Assembly: GCA_946413525.1 (NCBI GenBank)
Contig: CAMKKZ010000012.1
Location: 1-64,000, forward strand
Direction of reading: 5' to 3'
Source: an uncultured Oribacterium sp.
GTDB lineage: Bacteria; Bacillota; Clostridia; Lachnospirales; Lachnospiraceae
DNA: 64,000 nucleotides
Shown here: piece by piece, positions 1-8,813 of the stretch
How the letters are laid out: the number at the start of each line of letters is the position of its first letter
Position numbering within the stretch: the first letter of the stretch is position 1
Translations under genes and position numbers: made by a program
Notes under the pieces: model-generated
The model's database searches: none
Seen by the model: only the letters and a program-made list of their open reading frames with translations
Told to the model about the DNA's origin: nothing

Positions 1-108
1 GGGACTTATCTGCAGTACTCCAAGAATCATTTGAACGAAGCATACTTGAAAGGGAATGTCCGGGGGGCAATCCTGGAGATCATGGAGAAGGTGCATTTGG
101 AAGAATGA
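1..108 (+). CDS. 3' end of an unidentified gene (partial)
   Basis: An open frame enters from the left edge and runs 35 codons to a TGA stop, ending in MEKVHLEE. The start and most of the protein lie outside the window, so I cannot assign a family. A GC-rich hairpin two bases after the stop supports this as a real gene end. Confidence 0.55.
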   Translation, partial: GTYLQYSKNHLNEAYLKGNVRGAILEIMEKVHLEE

Positions 109-109
109 G

Positions 110-132
110 GGCGGAATAGAGTATTCTCCGCC
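110..132 (+). terminator. Hairpin after the partial gene
   Basis: GGCGGA at 110-115 pairs with TCCGCC at 127-132, and the inner bases (ATA/TAT) extend the stem with a bulge. It lies just after the TGA at 106-108. The T-run is poor (TTCAATT), so this is a weak intrinsic terminator call. Confidence 0.45.
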
Positions 133-225
133 TTCAATTGATTTCCATGAAAAGACGGAACTTTAATTATTAGCGGGACTGAGAATCAATAAAATCAGTC
201 GTTAAAGCGAGATGAGGCAATGTCA

Positions 226-402
226 ATGAACGGATCGAATCAGTTTGCCTCTCTGGATGAATACAAGGAATATCTTGATATAGTTGCAGAATCTAATAAA
301 AAAGTAGGTGATGCTTCGGCAAGACTCCTTCGTAGTGATAAGAATATAGAATCCGTAATGGCGGACAAGAATATCGACCAACTTTATCAGATAGACTCAT
401 AA
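226..402 (+). CDS. Small hypothetical protein (58 aa)
   Basis: Short, charged, probably helical protein beginning MNGSNQFASLDEYKEY. I do not recognise the family. GAGG at 214-217 sits 8 nt before the ATG at 226, a better spacing than to the ATG at 220, so 226 is preferred. There is no signal peptide or membrane segment. It stands alone before a 350-base stretch without genes. It could be a real small gene or a remnant. Confidence 0.4.
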   Translation: MNGSNQFASLDEYKEYLDIVAESNKKVGDASARLLRSDKNIESVMADKNIDQLYQIDS

Positions 403-754
403 AAATGTCGGGTAACAGAATGGTAACGGCCTCAGTAGCAGGCTGAGTAACACCCGCTTGTCAGTATAGCCAGGGCAAAAACAACAGGACGAACGGGTTG
501 TCTTCTGTCAGGAAGGGAGATCCTGTCAGACTGCTATGATGTCACAAACAAAAAGGAACTCCTTGGGCATATAGGAAAAGCTTCGGGAAAGTAACTGCTC
601 AGGCTTCTTCGATTATCCGATTTATGAAACAAATAAACCAGGCAATAATAATGATGGGCATGGTGTCCTCAGAAGCTTCCAGCCCCGCAAAGACCGAAAC
701 CATAGCTGCCGGGCTTTGCGGGGCTGGAAGTTTCTGCGTTTTAGAATAATAGGA
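403..754. other. Intergenic region with repeat end and strong hairpin
   Basis: No convincing ORF. GTAACTGCTCAGG at 591-603 matches the ends of palindromic elements seen at 57590, 55466 and 63920. CTTCCAGCCCCGCAAAG at 676-692 pairs perfectly (17 bp) with 714-730 and is followed on the plus strand by TTTCTGCGTTTT, which resembles an intrinsic terminator although no well-supported gene ends just before it. Confidence 0.6.
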
Positions 755-1075
755 TTATTTCTTCCTGAGGGCATCTAACTCAGCCTGAAGAAGGCTCAGT
801 TTATCCTGCAGACGGGTTGCCAGATCCTCAGTGGCATCAGCGTGGGCAGATTCCCGCAGAGCTTCCTTGCGGCCTTCTTCCAAACCTTCCTTGCGACCTT
901 CTTCCCGGCCTTCCTTGCGGCCCTCTTCCCTCATTCGTTCATCTCTTTCCAGAAGAGTCATATATTCCTTCCTCCATTCAATATGCGCCAGGGCTTTTTG
1001 CACCTCATCGTCAAGACGCGACGTTAGTTCAGATTCGGGCTTGTTTCCAGCGATATAAGCGAGAAACGCCCTCAA
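755..1075 (-). pseudogene. C-terminal fragment of Rpn-family nuclease/transposase
   Basis: The frame begins directly after an in-frame TAA and has only a TTG as possible start. Its text (RAFLAYIAGNKPESELTSRL, then EWRKEYMTLLERD) and the EGRKEGREEGRKEG helix match what I know of the C-terminal third of the PD-(D/E)XK nuclease family transposase group, whose members usually run about 300 residues. The catalytic N-terminal part is absent here. A matching N-terminal fragment, same strand and order, lies at 8804-8926. A non-functional remnant is most likely. Confidence 0.75.
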
Positions 1076-1525
1076 TTATTTTATTTTTTTTCTGAAGAGA
1101 GTCTGAATCGAATCCGGGAAGCTGTTCCTGATTCGCGGCACGCGGCTATGCTTACGCAAGTCGGATTTTGTGAACCGCAGGTAGATAGACAAGGCGGATT
1201 GTCAAGGAATAAAATAAATTGAACAAGGAAGCGTTGAAATAATGAAGCCATAATTCCCGCATATTAACTACATCTGATAAATAGTTAATACAAGCATATT
1301 TAACGTGTTTGCCAAAATAAACTTTTTACAAATTCTAATTGACAAAAATAGGGGGGGTAGTAAAAAAATAGATATGTGTTGATAAACGCGGCATCCGTTC
1401 GCGGACTTTTTCCGGAAATGGGAGATGGAGTGGGCGCAGGGAAAAGGTGGGCTTTTCCGCGGCACAAGAAGGAAAGCCGCGGAAAAATCCGAACAAAATG
1501 AGCCGTGAGGCAAATTTTGTTCAGA
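1076..1525. other. Intergenic region, no gene seen
   Basis: AT-rich in the middle, with a 7-G run at about 1351. A 10-bp inverted repeat TTTTCCGCGG at 1453-1462 pairs with CCGCGGAAAA at 1477-1486. The ORFs on the minus strand lack ribosome binding sites and protein-like composition. A TTGACA near 1340 could be a -35 box but has no good -10 partner. Confidence 0.5.
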
Positions 1526-1642
1526 CGCATCCCTCATTGCCGTGTAGCCAGACTCAATCTGGCCTTGCCAGATTATGTCATGTCCCTGTGGGATGCGCCA
1601 AATACGGTATTGACTATGCCTGATGCTTGGTTAATACCTGCG
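1526..1642 (+). repeat. TACGG hairpin element, copy A
   Basis: About 117 nt aligning along its length with copy C at 17931-18046. It holds a GCATCCC...GGGATGC closing pair, a CCAG hairpin, the core TGCGCCAAATACGG, then a stem GGTATT.../...AATACC that tolerates G-T wobbles, which suits an RNA helix. It is in the leader region 147 nt before the start of the large surface protein. Confidence 0.7.
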
Positions 1643-1675
1643 TGAAAGAAAGCAGGCATCGGATGTGTGAAAGGT

Positions 1676-1760
1676 GACTGCGGCCTTCGGCTGCAGTCAG
1701 CAAGTGTCAGTAGGTGTCGGCAGATGTTAGCAGATGTCGGCAGATGTCAGCAGATGTCAG
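1676..1760 (+). repeat. UUC-loop hairpin plus six 10-bp tandem repeats in leader
   Basis: GACTGCGGCC TTC GGCTGCAGTC (1676-1698) forms a tight hairpin. It is followed by exactly six 10-bp units at 1701-1760, consensus CAGATGTCRG, ending 12 nt before the AGGAG ribosome binding site of the gene at 1789. The unit length is one DNA helix turn and not a multiple of three, so a change in copy number would alter leader spacing, not the protein. Confidence 0.8.
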
Positions 1761-1788
1761 GGATAATTGGAAAGGAGAAGCTCGTCTG

Positions 1789-4700
1789 ATGAAAATGGTT
1801 ATGGAGAAGAAAAAGGTGATGAAAAGGAGATTAAAGGGAAGGGCGTTTCCGAAAAGACTTATGGCCGTGGGAATTAGTTTGTTCCTGGCTATGCCATGGG
1901 CGGCTCTTTCATTCGCGGGGACAGAGCAGGACGGTTATCCGCAGGCTGAAATCGATTCGGACATTCAGGATGAGGATGGAATGGAGGCTTCCCCGGATGC
2001 TTACGCACTGATTTCGGATGGGGATGCTGAGGAGCAGGAAAATGCTGACGCAGTCTTGTATGAAGCGGAAGAAGGTCTTGATGATTCCGGGAATGACGAT
2101 GAGGCAGATGGCAGGCAAGGGGGAAATGATGAGTCGGAATCTGATTTTGAGGATGAGGATACAGAGGAATTCGGGGAAGTCGAAGAAACAGGGGACACAG
2201 GAAGATCGGGAGATGAAGAAGTAACAGAAGGAGCGGGAGAAGAAGTAGAAGGAAGGGGAGAAACTGGAGCCGAAAGCGAAGACAGTTATTTCGAGACCGG
2301 CAGTGAGCATGAGGGTGAAGAAGGGAATTTTGAAAACGGAAACGTAACAGAGGACGGGATCGGTTCTGAAGATGAAGGTGAAGCTGGTTCGGACGGAATC
2401 GATTTTGGAGATGAAGGTGAAGCTGGTTCGGAGGAAATCGGCTCAGGAGATGAAGGTGAAGCCGGGTCAGACGGAATTGATTCTGGAAATGAAGTTGCGT
2501 CAAATGCGGATGGAATCAATTTTGGAGATGAAGCATTGCCTGATGCGGACGGAGTCGATTTTGAAAACGGAAATGTGACAGGGGATGGAATTGATCCTGA
2601 GAATGAAAACGGGCCTGAGGGAGAGTATGACAACGAAGAGGTTGGTGAAGCGGATAATGGTGAATCCGTGGAGGCCAGGGACACTGACCTGATTGGTGAA
2701 GATGAAAGACCTGACGGTGCCGGCAGCGGGGACGGTCCGAAGGATGCGGTAAACGCGCAGGAAATGCAGGATGCAGAGGATGCAGAGACTGTGCAGGATA
2801 TTCAGGACGTTCAGGAAATCCGGGACGAAACATCGGAAGATGGAGAACCGAAACCGGAAGATGAATCATATGAGGGGGATGGATTATATGAAGTGGGTGA
2901 AGGAAGTAATGGAGCCGAATCCTTCGAGGATGCATCCTTTGAAGATGGGATTTCAGGAAAGGAATTAAATTTTGAGGCAGAGAGCAGCCCGGATACCGAT
3001 GAAACAGAATTCTCAGGAGCGGGGGATTTTCCTGACGGGCGGGAAGATGAAGACGCTGGAGAAGAGACAGAATTTGAAAATCCGGATGCACCTGCAGAAT
3101 CAGGCGCGGGTGAAGAGACCGATAATAGTGTAATTACAGGGGAGTCGGATGAATACGGGGCTGCTGATGAAAATGACGGGGCAGAAGGAGGCGATTCCCG
3201 GGATGAGTGGGAAACAGGCGTCCGGGATGCTGACGAAGGATCAGGCGCAGACGTAGGATCAGAAACAGATCAGGAGACAGATGGAAAAATGGATGGGGAT
3301 TCGGAAGATAATTCCGGGCAAATAGATGAGGAAGAAAAGCCGTCTGATCCCGATGCTTCAGGACTGGGGGGAGAAGAGGAAGAAGCAGCGCTGATGGAGA
3401 CGAAGACGGTAGCGTATGCTTATCCATCGGATTTCAACCGTAAGATGAAGACGCTTGCAAATGGGAAATATAAGTATTACTATAGTGATTATGATTATAT
3501 TATTGACTTCAGAAATTGTGGCTATGAAGATTCAAGAATCACGTCCTTTGAAAAAGCGAGCCTGCAAGATTGGAATAACTGGAGTGGTACTTACTATGAT
3601 GCAACGAGAGACAGCAAGGATAATGATAGAGGAATCAGCGATTATCCGATATATGTCTGGATGGATGGCGAGACAATAAAATGGTATTCACCCGCTGATA
3701 AGATATCCTTTATTGCAGAAACTATTCACTATACTGGAGGAGATCCTGATGAAAATGAGTATCCTCTGTTTTTTAATTGCCGGGGCCTCAAGAAGGTGGA
3801 TTTTGAAGGTATTGATACAAGTAATTTAACAGGTCTACGTTCTATGTTTTATGGCTGCAGCAGTCTGGAGAGTGTTGACCTGAGCGGTTTTGATACAAGA
3901 AAAGTCACGGACATGAATTATATGTTCTATGGTTGTGAAAACTTGAAAAGTCTGGATCTGAGCATGTTGAATACTGCAAGCGTAAAAAATACCCAATATA
4001 TGTTTTCTGGCTGTAGCAATCTGGAAAGCCTGAACCTGGAGGGCATGAAGACGGCGAAGGTCACGGATATGTCGTATATGTTTGATGGTTGCAGTAATCT
4101 TAAGAGTTTGGATGTCAGCAGTTTCAAGACGTCAAAGGTGACGAACATGGAATCTATGTTTCATGGTTGCAGCAGCCTGAGGAGTCTGGATGTCAGCGGA
4201 TTTGATACATCGAAAGTCTCAGACATGAGTGAGATGTTCTCAGGCTGCGGCAGCCTGAAAAGCCTGAACGTGAACGGTTTTGATACGTCAAATGTTATAA
4301 ATATGTCTAAGATGTTTTATGAGTGCGGCAGTCTGACGAGCCTGAACTTGAGAAGTTTTGAAACGAAAAATGTCACAAGTTTTGAAGATATGTTTTCATT
4401 CAGCAGCAAGCTGAAGACGATTTATGCCGGGGACGGCTTTGTGACGGATTCGGAGGCCGATTCCAGCAAGGATATGTTCCTGGATTGTGAGGCGCTCGTG
4501 GGCGGGAACGGGACGGCTTACGACGCGGACTACATTGGCTCAGGCTATGCCCGAATTGACGCAAAGGGGACGCCCGGGTATTTCACGAAATACGGTGTAA
4601 CGAAGGTCACCGGTGTTTCTCTGTCAAAAACGACGCTTTCCCTGACTGTGGGAAAGAGCGTTGCTTTGACGGCAACGGTCAGCCCGGCAAAGGCCACGAA

Positions 4701-5856
4701 CAAGGGCGTGACATGGAAGAGCGGAAATAGCTCGGTCGCCACGGTGAAGGACGGGAAGGTGACGGCGGTCGCGCCGGGGACGGCGAAGATTACCGTGAAG
4801 ACATCGGATGGCGGCAAGACGGCGGTTTGTACCGTGACGGTGAAGGCACCGATTTCAAAGGCTTCCGTGAGCCTTTCGAAGACAAGCTATGTTTATAATG
4901 GGAAGGAAATAAAGCCGGGAGTCACCGTGAAATACGGTGGCGAGAAGCTTCAGCAGGATACAGATTTCACGGTCTCCTATTCCGAAAACGTGAACGCTGG
5001 AACGGCGAAGGTAATGATTACCGGGAAGAAGTATTACGCAGGGACGAAGAATGTCACCTTCCAGATCAAGAAGGCAGCCCAGGACCTGAGCATCACGAAA
5101 CCGGCGGAGGGCGCGGCTTTGCCGGTAGGCAGCAGTAGCGCTATTGCCGTAAGCGGGGCCGAGGGCGCGCTTTCTTATCAAAGCGGCAATACGGCTGTTA
5201 TGACGGTGACGGATGGCGGCGTGGTCACGGCGAAAAAGGTGGGAACGGCGGAAATTGTGCTTACGGCCTCCGCAACGGATAACTACAAGGCGGCGTCCAT
5301 CACGCTGCTTCTCAAGGCCACGCCGGCAAAGACCGCGAAGCTTACGCTGAAGAATACCTCAAACGGCGTGAAGCTCAACTGGAAGAAGGTGGCCGGAGCC
5401 ACAGGCTACTACATCTATCGGAACGGAAAGAAGCTTGCCACCATAAAGAAAGCCTCCACGGTAGCCTATACGGACAAAAAGGCGAAGAGCAATGGCGCGA
5501 AGTACAGGTATCAGGTCTATGCCTATGCGAATACGGGACGTGGCGCGGCTTCCGCAAAGAAGACAATGTATTACATGGCGGCGCCGAAGATTTCCAGCGT
5601 GAAGAATTCCGCCTCGAAGAAGATCGTCGTCCAGTGGAAGAAGAATGCCAAAGCCTCAGGCTACGAAGTGAAATATGTGCTGGGCAGCAGCACAAAGACG
5701 AAGACCATCAGCAAGGCGGCTACGGTGAAGGCGACGCTCTCCGGACTTAAGAAGGGCAAGACTTACAAGGTATCGGTCAGGAGCTTCAAGACTGTTGGGA
5801 AAACGAAGTATTACTCCCCCTGGTCCGCCGCGAAGAGCGTGAAGGTGAAGAAATAA
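1789..5856 (+). CDS. Large secreted surface protein with BspA repeats, Ig-like and Fn3 domains
   Basis: Export is shown by a Lys/Arg-rich N-terminus and hydrophobic segment ending ALSFAG (residues ~1-44). Then follow a strongly acidic Glu/Asp/Gly spacer (~45-535) with 39-bp internal repeats, a folded segment, about nine BspA-type (DUF285) leucine-rich repeats (~665-920; pattern MFxGCSSLxSLDLSxFDT), a Big_2 Ig-like domain (~937-1019), a YNGKEIKP-type domain, another Ig-like domain, and two Lys-rich fibronectin III-like domains to the end. There is no LPXTG motif. The start at 1789 follows AGGAG with 11-nt spacing; earlier in-frame ATGs fall inside the 10-bp repeats. Probably an adhesin or host/particle-binding protein; the ligand is unknown. 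Confidence 0.88.
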   Translation: MKMVMEKKKVMKRRLKGRAFPKRLMAVGISLFLAMPWAALSFAGTEQDGYPQAEIDSDIQDEDGMEASPDAYALISDGDAEEQENADAVLYEAEEGLDDSGNDDEADGRQGGNDESESDFEDEDTEEFGEVEETGDTGRSGDEEVTEGAGEEVEGRGETGAESEDSYFETGSEHEGEEGNFENGNVTEDGIGSEDEGEAGSDGIDFGDEGEAGSEEIGSGDEGEAGSDGIDSGNEVASNADGINFGDEALPDADGVDFENGNVTGDGIDPENENGPEGEYDNEEVGEADNGESVEARDTDLIGEDERPDGAGSGDGPKDAVNAQEMQDAEDAETVQDIQDVQEIRDETSEDGEPKPEDESYEGDGLYEVGEGSNGAESFEDASFEDGISGKELNFEAESSPDTDETEFSGAGDFPDGREDEDAGEETEFENPDAPAESGAGEETDNSVITGESDEYGAADENDGAEGGDSRDEWETGVRDADEGSGADVGSETDQETDGKMDGDSEDNSGQIDEEEKPSDPDASGLGGEEEEAALMETKTVAYAYPSDFNRKMKTLANGKYKYYYSDYDYIIDFRNCGYEDSRITSFEKASLQDWNNWSGTYYDATRDSKDNDRGISDYPIYVWMDGETIKWYSPADKISFIAETIHYTGGDPDENEYPLFFNCRGLKKVDFEGIDTSNLTGLRSMFYGCSSLESVDLSGFDTRKVTDMNYMFYGCENLKSLDLSMLNTASVKNTQYMFSGCSNLESLNLEGMKTAKVTDMSYMFDGCSNLKSLDVSSFKTSKVTNMESMFHGCSSLRSLDVSGFDTSKVSDMSEMFSGCGSLKSLNVNGFDTSNVINMSKMFYECGSLTSLNLRSFETKNVTSFEDMFSFSSKLKTIYAGDGFVTDSEADSSKDMFLDCEALVGGNGTAYDADYIGSGYARIDAKGTPGYFTKYGVTKVTGVSLSKTTLSLTVGKSVALTATVSPAKATNKGVTWKSGNSSVATVKDGKVTAVAPGTAKITVKTSDGGKTAVCTVTVKAPISKASVSLSKTSYVYNGKEIKPGVTVKYGGEKLQQDTDFTVSYSENVNAGTAKVMITGKKYYAGTKNVTFQIKKAAQDLSITKPAEGAALPVGSSSAIAVSGAEGALSYQSGNTAVMTVTDGGVVTAKKVGTAEIVLTASATDNYKAASITLLLKATPAKTAKLTLKNTSNGVKLNWKKVAGATGYYIYRNGKKLATIKKASTVAYTDKKAKSNGAKYRYQVYAYANTGRGAASAKKTMYYMAAPKISSVKNSASKKIVVQWKKNAKASGYEVKYVLGSSTKTKTISKAATVKATLSGLKKGKTYKVSVRSFKTVGKTKYYSPWSAAKSVKVKK
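2371..2500 (+). repeat. 39-bp tandem repeat inside acidic spacer
   Basis: GATGAAGGTGAAGCYGG recurs at 2371, 2410 and 2449 with a diverged copy at 2488, an exact 39-bp period giving 13-residue units such as DEGEAGSDGIDFG. Being in frame, copy changes would lengthen or shorten the acidic stalk of the surface protein. Confidence 0.85.
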
Positions 5857-5885
5857 GGCTTGAGTCAGCAAGGTCAAAGAAAACA

Positions 5886-5941
5886 CCCTGTGGGGTTCGC
5901 CAAGTACGGACATGAATGTTCCTGAAGGCACATTCATGTCC
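5886..5941 (+). repeat. TACGG hairpin element, copy B
   Basis: Core CCTGTGGGGTTCGCCAAGTA then CGG, followed by a perfect 11-bp stem GGACATGAATG (5908-5918) / CATTCATGTCC (5931-5941). It begins 30 nt after the stop of the large surface protein, so it may also act as a transcription end or RNA-stabilising hairpin for that gene. Confidence 0.7.
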
Positions 5942-6023
5942 TCTGGAATTTCACGGGGGCTTTGAATAAAAATGATGTATGGCAAATAGAAGCCAGAGAG
6001 CTATTTTTGGAAAGGTGGATAAA

Positions 6024-6659
6024 ATGAGCAGGTTATCAAAAGCAATTACGGTCTTTTTGTCAGCAGTGATGATTATTGGTTCTGTGTCTTATGCCGGTCA
6101 GTGGCGCACGGCTAGTCTTGGTTATTATGGTGACATCATTCAATATTGGTATCAGGATGATGATGGGGGATATCCCAGAAATGAGTGGAGATTGATTGAC
6201 GGAAGCTGGTATTATTTTGATGGCGATGGATATATGATGCATGACTGCTGGATACAAAATATGTATTATATGGGCGAAAACGGAGCTATGATTTCCGGGA
6301 CGATCACCCCGGATGGATTTTATGTGGATGAAAGCGGCAGATATGTGCCGGGAAGTGGAAATAGAATTGACGGAGAATATGTATTATCCCATATTGACGC
6401 TTATTCATATGATGGTAGTTATAAACAGCTTAAAAGGAATTCCGCGTGCCAGATCACCCGTCAAAACGATCAATGTATAAAAGCAAAAACAATAACTGAG
6501 GGGTATTCAGATGATGGGACTTACATTAGGAGACAGGGTGAAAACAGATATTCAGGTGAATACGACCAGGAAGTATCAATCTGGTTTTCGGGAAATTACC
6601 TAGTGATGAGTTCTGATGGCGCAGATCCCATGGACTGGTACTATGTGAAAGTTTCCTGA
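6024..6659 (+). CDS. Small exported protein with cell-wall-binding repeats
   Basis: The signal peptide (SKAITVFLSAVMIIGSVSYAG) is followed by two or three aromatic repeats of the choline/cell-wall-binding type (GSWYYFDGDGYMMHDCWI, YYMGENGAMISG, TPDGFYVDESGRYV). The C-terminal ~100 residues have no family I recognise. The ATG at 6024 has AGGTGG 5 nt upstream, whereas the longer frame from 5979 has no ribosome binding site. It shares N-terminal plan and the TPDG block with the gene at 6989 and with the tail of the protein at 11806, so these form a local family. Probably held at the wall by teichoic or lipoteichoic acid; function unknown. Confidence 0.82.
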   Translation: MSRLSKAITVFLSAVMIIGSVSYAGQWRTASLGYYGDIIQYWYQDDDGGYPRNEWRLIDGSWYYFDGDGYMMHDCWIQNMYYMGENGAMISGTITPDGFYVDESGRYVPGSGNRIDGEYVLSHIDAYSYDGSYKQLKRNSACQITRQNDQCIKAKTITEGYSDDGTYIRRQGENRYSGEYDQEVSIWFSGNYLVMSSDGADPMDWYYVKVS

Positions 6660-6988
6660 CGACTGTCTCATGGGGGACGATAGGTGAAAAGAGAAGGTCA
6701 TGAGGAAATTGGTTGTGATCTTGTCGGTTAGGACCTGACTTATGATATGCTGAAAGACGGATGCTGACGAACATTTTGAAATGATGGCATTGTATGGTGA
6801 CATGGGGAGGATGATGTCTCGTTTCCAGCAAGTGCTATATGGTTTTATACGAAAGGCTGCCGTATAAATGTTGCGAGGTGGTGTTTTAGGAATATAGGGT
6901 GTGAAAAAGTTATAGCGGTGTCATTCACAGTAAGGGAAAGTTTGACAGTCCTCTTTTGCGACAAGTTGCTGAATGAAGGGGGGTGTAA
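6660..6988. other. Intergenic region, possible decayed gene start
   Basis: No intact gene. A short frame at about 6699 reads MRKLVVILSVR then stops, resembling the first residues of a signal peptide. TTTATACG (6844-6851) and CGTATAAA (6861-6868) form an 8-bp inverted repeat. This could be the remains of another wall-binding gene copy; support is weak. Confidence 0.3.
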
Positions 6989-7678
6989 GTGACAATGAGG
7001 AAAAGGGTAATGGCAATCCTGTTTGCCTGGCTTGTGGCGGCTGCCTCTTTTGCCATCCCGGTCTTGGCCGGGCAGTGGATGCGGGACGGCTCCGGCTGGT
7101 GGTACCGGGAGGATGATGGGTCGTGGCCGGCGGCGAAATGGAGGGAGATTGGCGGGAAATGGTATTATTTTGATGGCAGCGGGTATATGGCGGCGAACCG
7201 CTGGATCGACAGCCTGTATTACGTGGGCGCGGATGGAGCGATGCTTGCGGATGCTGTGACCCCGGATGGCTACGGGGTGGGGGCGGACGGGAGGTGGATT
7301 CCCCAGGGAGGCGCGGCCACCGGAACATCCCTTGGGAATGCGGGCGCTTTAGACTGGAACAGCCTGGGACGGGCATACCAGGAAAAGATTCAGGATGAAA
7401 TCCGTCAGGGAATGGCGGATTATTATGATGAAGGATCAAGAGGAGGCTATCAGTTTACGCTTTTATATTTTGACGGGGATGATACTCCTGAAATGGCGCT
7501 TTGGTATGATTATAAGACGCAAGACGGCAGTTTGTATGGCTATAAAAATGGGAAAGCCTTCCTGATTGATGGCATTAACGGCTATCTGTCCTATGTTCCC
7601 GGGAAGAATTATATGGAAGCTGGTGATTATCGGGAACTTACTACTGCCGGCTATAAAAGGCGGGATATTTTTTCCTGA
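6989..7678 (+). CDS. Small exported protein with cell-wall-binding repeats
   Basis: GTG start after AAGGGGGG; ATG at 6995 is an alternative. Signal peptide RVMAILFAWLVAAASFAIPVLAG, then aromatic wall-binding repeats (GWWYREDDGSWPAAKWREI, KWYYFDGSGYMAANRWI, YYVGADGAMLAD, TPDGYGVGADGRW). The C-terminal part (~115-229) contains FTLLYFDGDDTPEMALWYDY and looks like a small beta-rich domain found after such repeats in clostridial proteins, but I cannot name it. Paralogous to the gene at 6024 in its first ~110 residues. Likely wall-associated; role unknown. Confidence 0.82.
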   Translation: MTMRKRVMAILFAWLVAAASFAIPVLAGQWMRDGSGWWYREDDGSWPAAKWREIGGKWYYFDGSGYMAANRWIDSLYYVGADGAMLADAVTPDGYGVGADGRWIPQGGAATGTSLGNAGALDWNSLGRAYQEKIQDEIRQGMADYYDEGSRGGYQFTLLYFDGDDTPEMALWYDYKTQDGSLYGYKNGKAFLIDGINGYLSYVPGKNYMEAGDYRELTTAGYKRRDIFS

Positions 7679-7694
7679 CAATCAACAAATTGCA

Positions 7695-7737
7695 AAAAAG
7701 ACCATTGCGGGGCATTTTCTAATTAACTCCGCAATGG
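7695..7737 (-). terminator. Intrinsic terminator of the Rpn-family gene
   Basis: CCATTGCGG (7702-7710) pairs with CCGCAATGG (7729-7737). Read on the minus strand the stem is followed by TCTTTTTTG, a proper T-run, 54 nt after the stop of the gene at 7791. It may also serve the convergent plus-strand gene, but that side lacks a T-run. Confidence 0.75.
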
Positions 7738-7790
7738 CTTCTGTGAAAATCGAAGTTATCATCGTCATGGACAATCAGGCAATTTGGAGT

Positions 7791-8813
7791 TCATCTCCGG
7801 GCAGCCAGCGCAGCCATTTCGGCTTGGAATTCCGTCTGGGAGAGGTTCGCCCTGCTTGCCGCATCCGATATTGTCAGCATCCCATCTTCCACAAGGCCGG
7901 CTAACGCGTTAAGGAAGCCTTCCTTTATTCCTTCCTCTTTCCCCTCCTTCAGACCTTCCTCTTTTCCTTCCTTCCGACCTTCCTCTTTCCCTTCCTTCAG
8001 ACCTTCTTCTTTCCCCTCCTTCAGACCTTCCTCTTTTCCTTCCTTCCTCTCCGTTCTCAACGCCTTCCTCATCGCGGTTTCCTGATCCATAAATTTATAC
8101 ATAATCGCAGACACCCCCTCCTTCTCCAAATAATCGTTCAGTATGTTCCTTTCCCGGCAAATCCGCAGGGTCTCATCTATCGTCTTCTGGGTTTTCCCAT
8201 ATAATTTGTACTGTTCTGTGAAAATTTTTGAAAACTCTATATACTGGCTCAGGATGTCCCCCTCTGCGCTCTCATAAATGACCTTCACTTCGACGTGAAC
8301 CGGGCAGCCCTCCATCCCGGGGATGTTCTTCCTGAAGGAAATCGTTTCCGGATGCTCCTTTCTCTTCCCAGTGAACACCATGTAGAATTCCGGCCTCGGG
8401 AGCTCCATCGTCGTGGTCGAATATTCGTCCAGATCGTTCCGGTCAATATATCTCCGATAGGTTTCCGCTATATAGATCAGAATTCTGACAATTATATTGT
8501 AAGAAAAACTGCTTTGCTCCTCCACCAGGACGATGAGCGTGTTCCCGCGCATGAAGCCCAGGTCATTGTAAATCCCTTTCAGGAACACGCTGGACAATGT
8601 CACGATCGTCAGGTCCTCTTCCCTTGTCTTTTTATCCTCCGGATGAAGGACCCCATAGAGCTGCATGAGGTATTCCTGCCTGCCGAACAAGTCGCAGAAC
8701 ACGCTGTCCTTCGCGTTTCTGTTTACATTCGGATCCTTTTGAAGGAGCGTCCTCTCCGCCATCGCCTTCCGCTTCCTTTTGGACACTGAAGGCTTCTTCC
8801 TCCTCATGCCCAT
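7791..8813 (-). CDS. Rpn-family PD-(D/E)XK nuclease / putative transposase
   Basis: Full-length member of the Rpn (recombination-promoting nuclease, YhgA-like) superfamily. Recognisable blocks are KDPNVNRNAKDSVFCDLF, the conserved Asp of IYNDLGF and the Glu-x-Gln core LVEEQSSF, so the nuclease site looks intact. Residues ~255-300 are a highly charged run of KEGKEEGLKEG repeats, typical of this family and prone to length change. GAGGAGGGGG precedes the ATG at 8813, but relatives begin at the MAERTLLQKDPN block, which is the internal ATG at 8762 with GGAAG upstream; either start is possible. It overlaps the end of a truncated relative at 8804-8926. The family is linked to recA-independent recombination; the cellular role is unclear. 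Confidence 0.85.
   Translation of the reverse strand: MGMRRKKPSVSKRKRKAMAERTLLQKDPNVNRNAKDSVFCDLFGRQEYLMQLYGVLHPEDKKTREEDLTIVTLSSVFLKGIYNDLGFMRGNTLIVLVEEQSSFSYNIIVRILIYIAETYRRYIDRNDLDEYSTTTMELPRPEFYMVFTGKRKEHPETISFRKNIPGMEGCPVHVEVKVIYESAEGDILSQYIEFSKIFTEQYKLYGKTQKTIDETLRICRERNILNDYLEKEGVSAIMYKFMDQETAMRKALRTERKEGKEEGLKEGKEEGLKEGKEEGRKEGKEEGLKEGKEEGIKEGFLNALAGLVEDGMLTISDAASRANLSQTEFQAEMAALAARR

Noticed and set aside
1889-3427. Long ORFs on the minus strand and other frames opposite the acidic stalk
   Set aside because: They mirror Glu/Asp-rich codons, giving Pro/Leu/Ser/His-rich nonsense with no ribosome binding sites.
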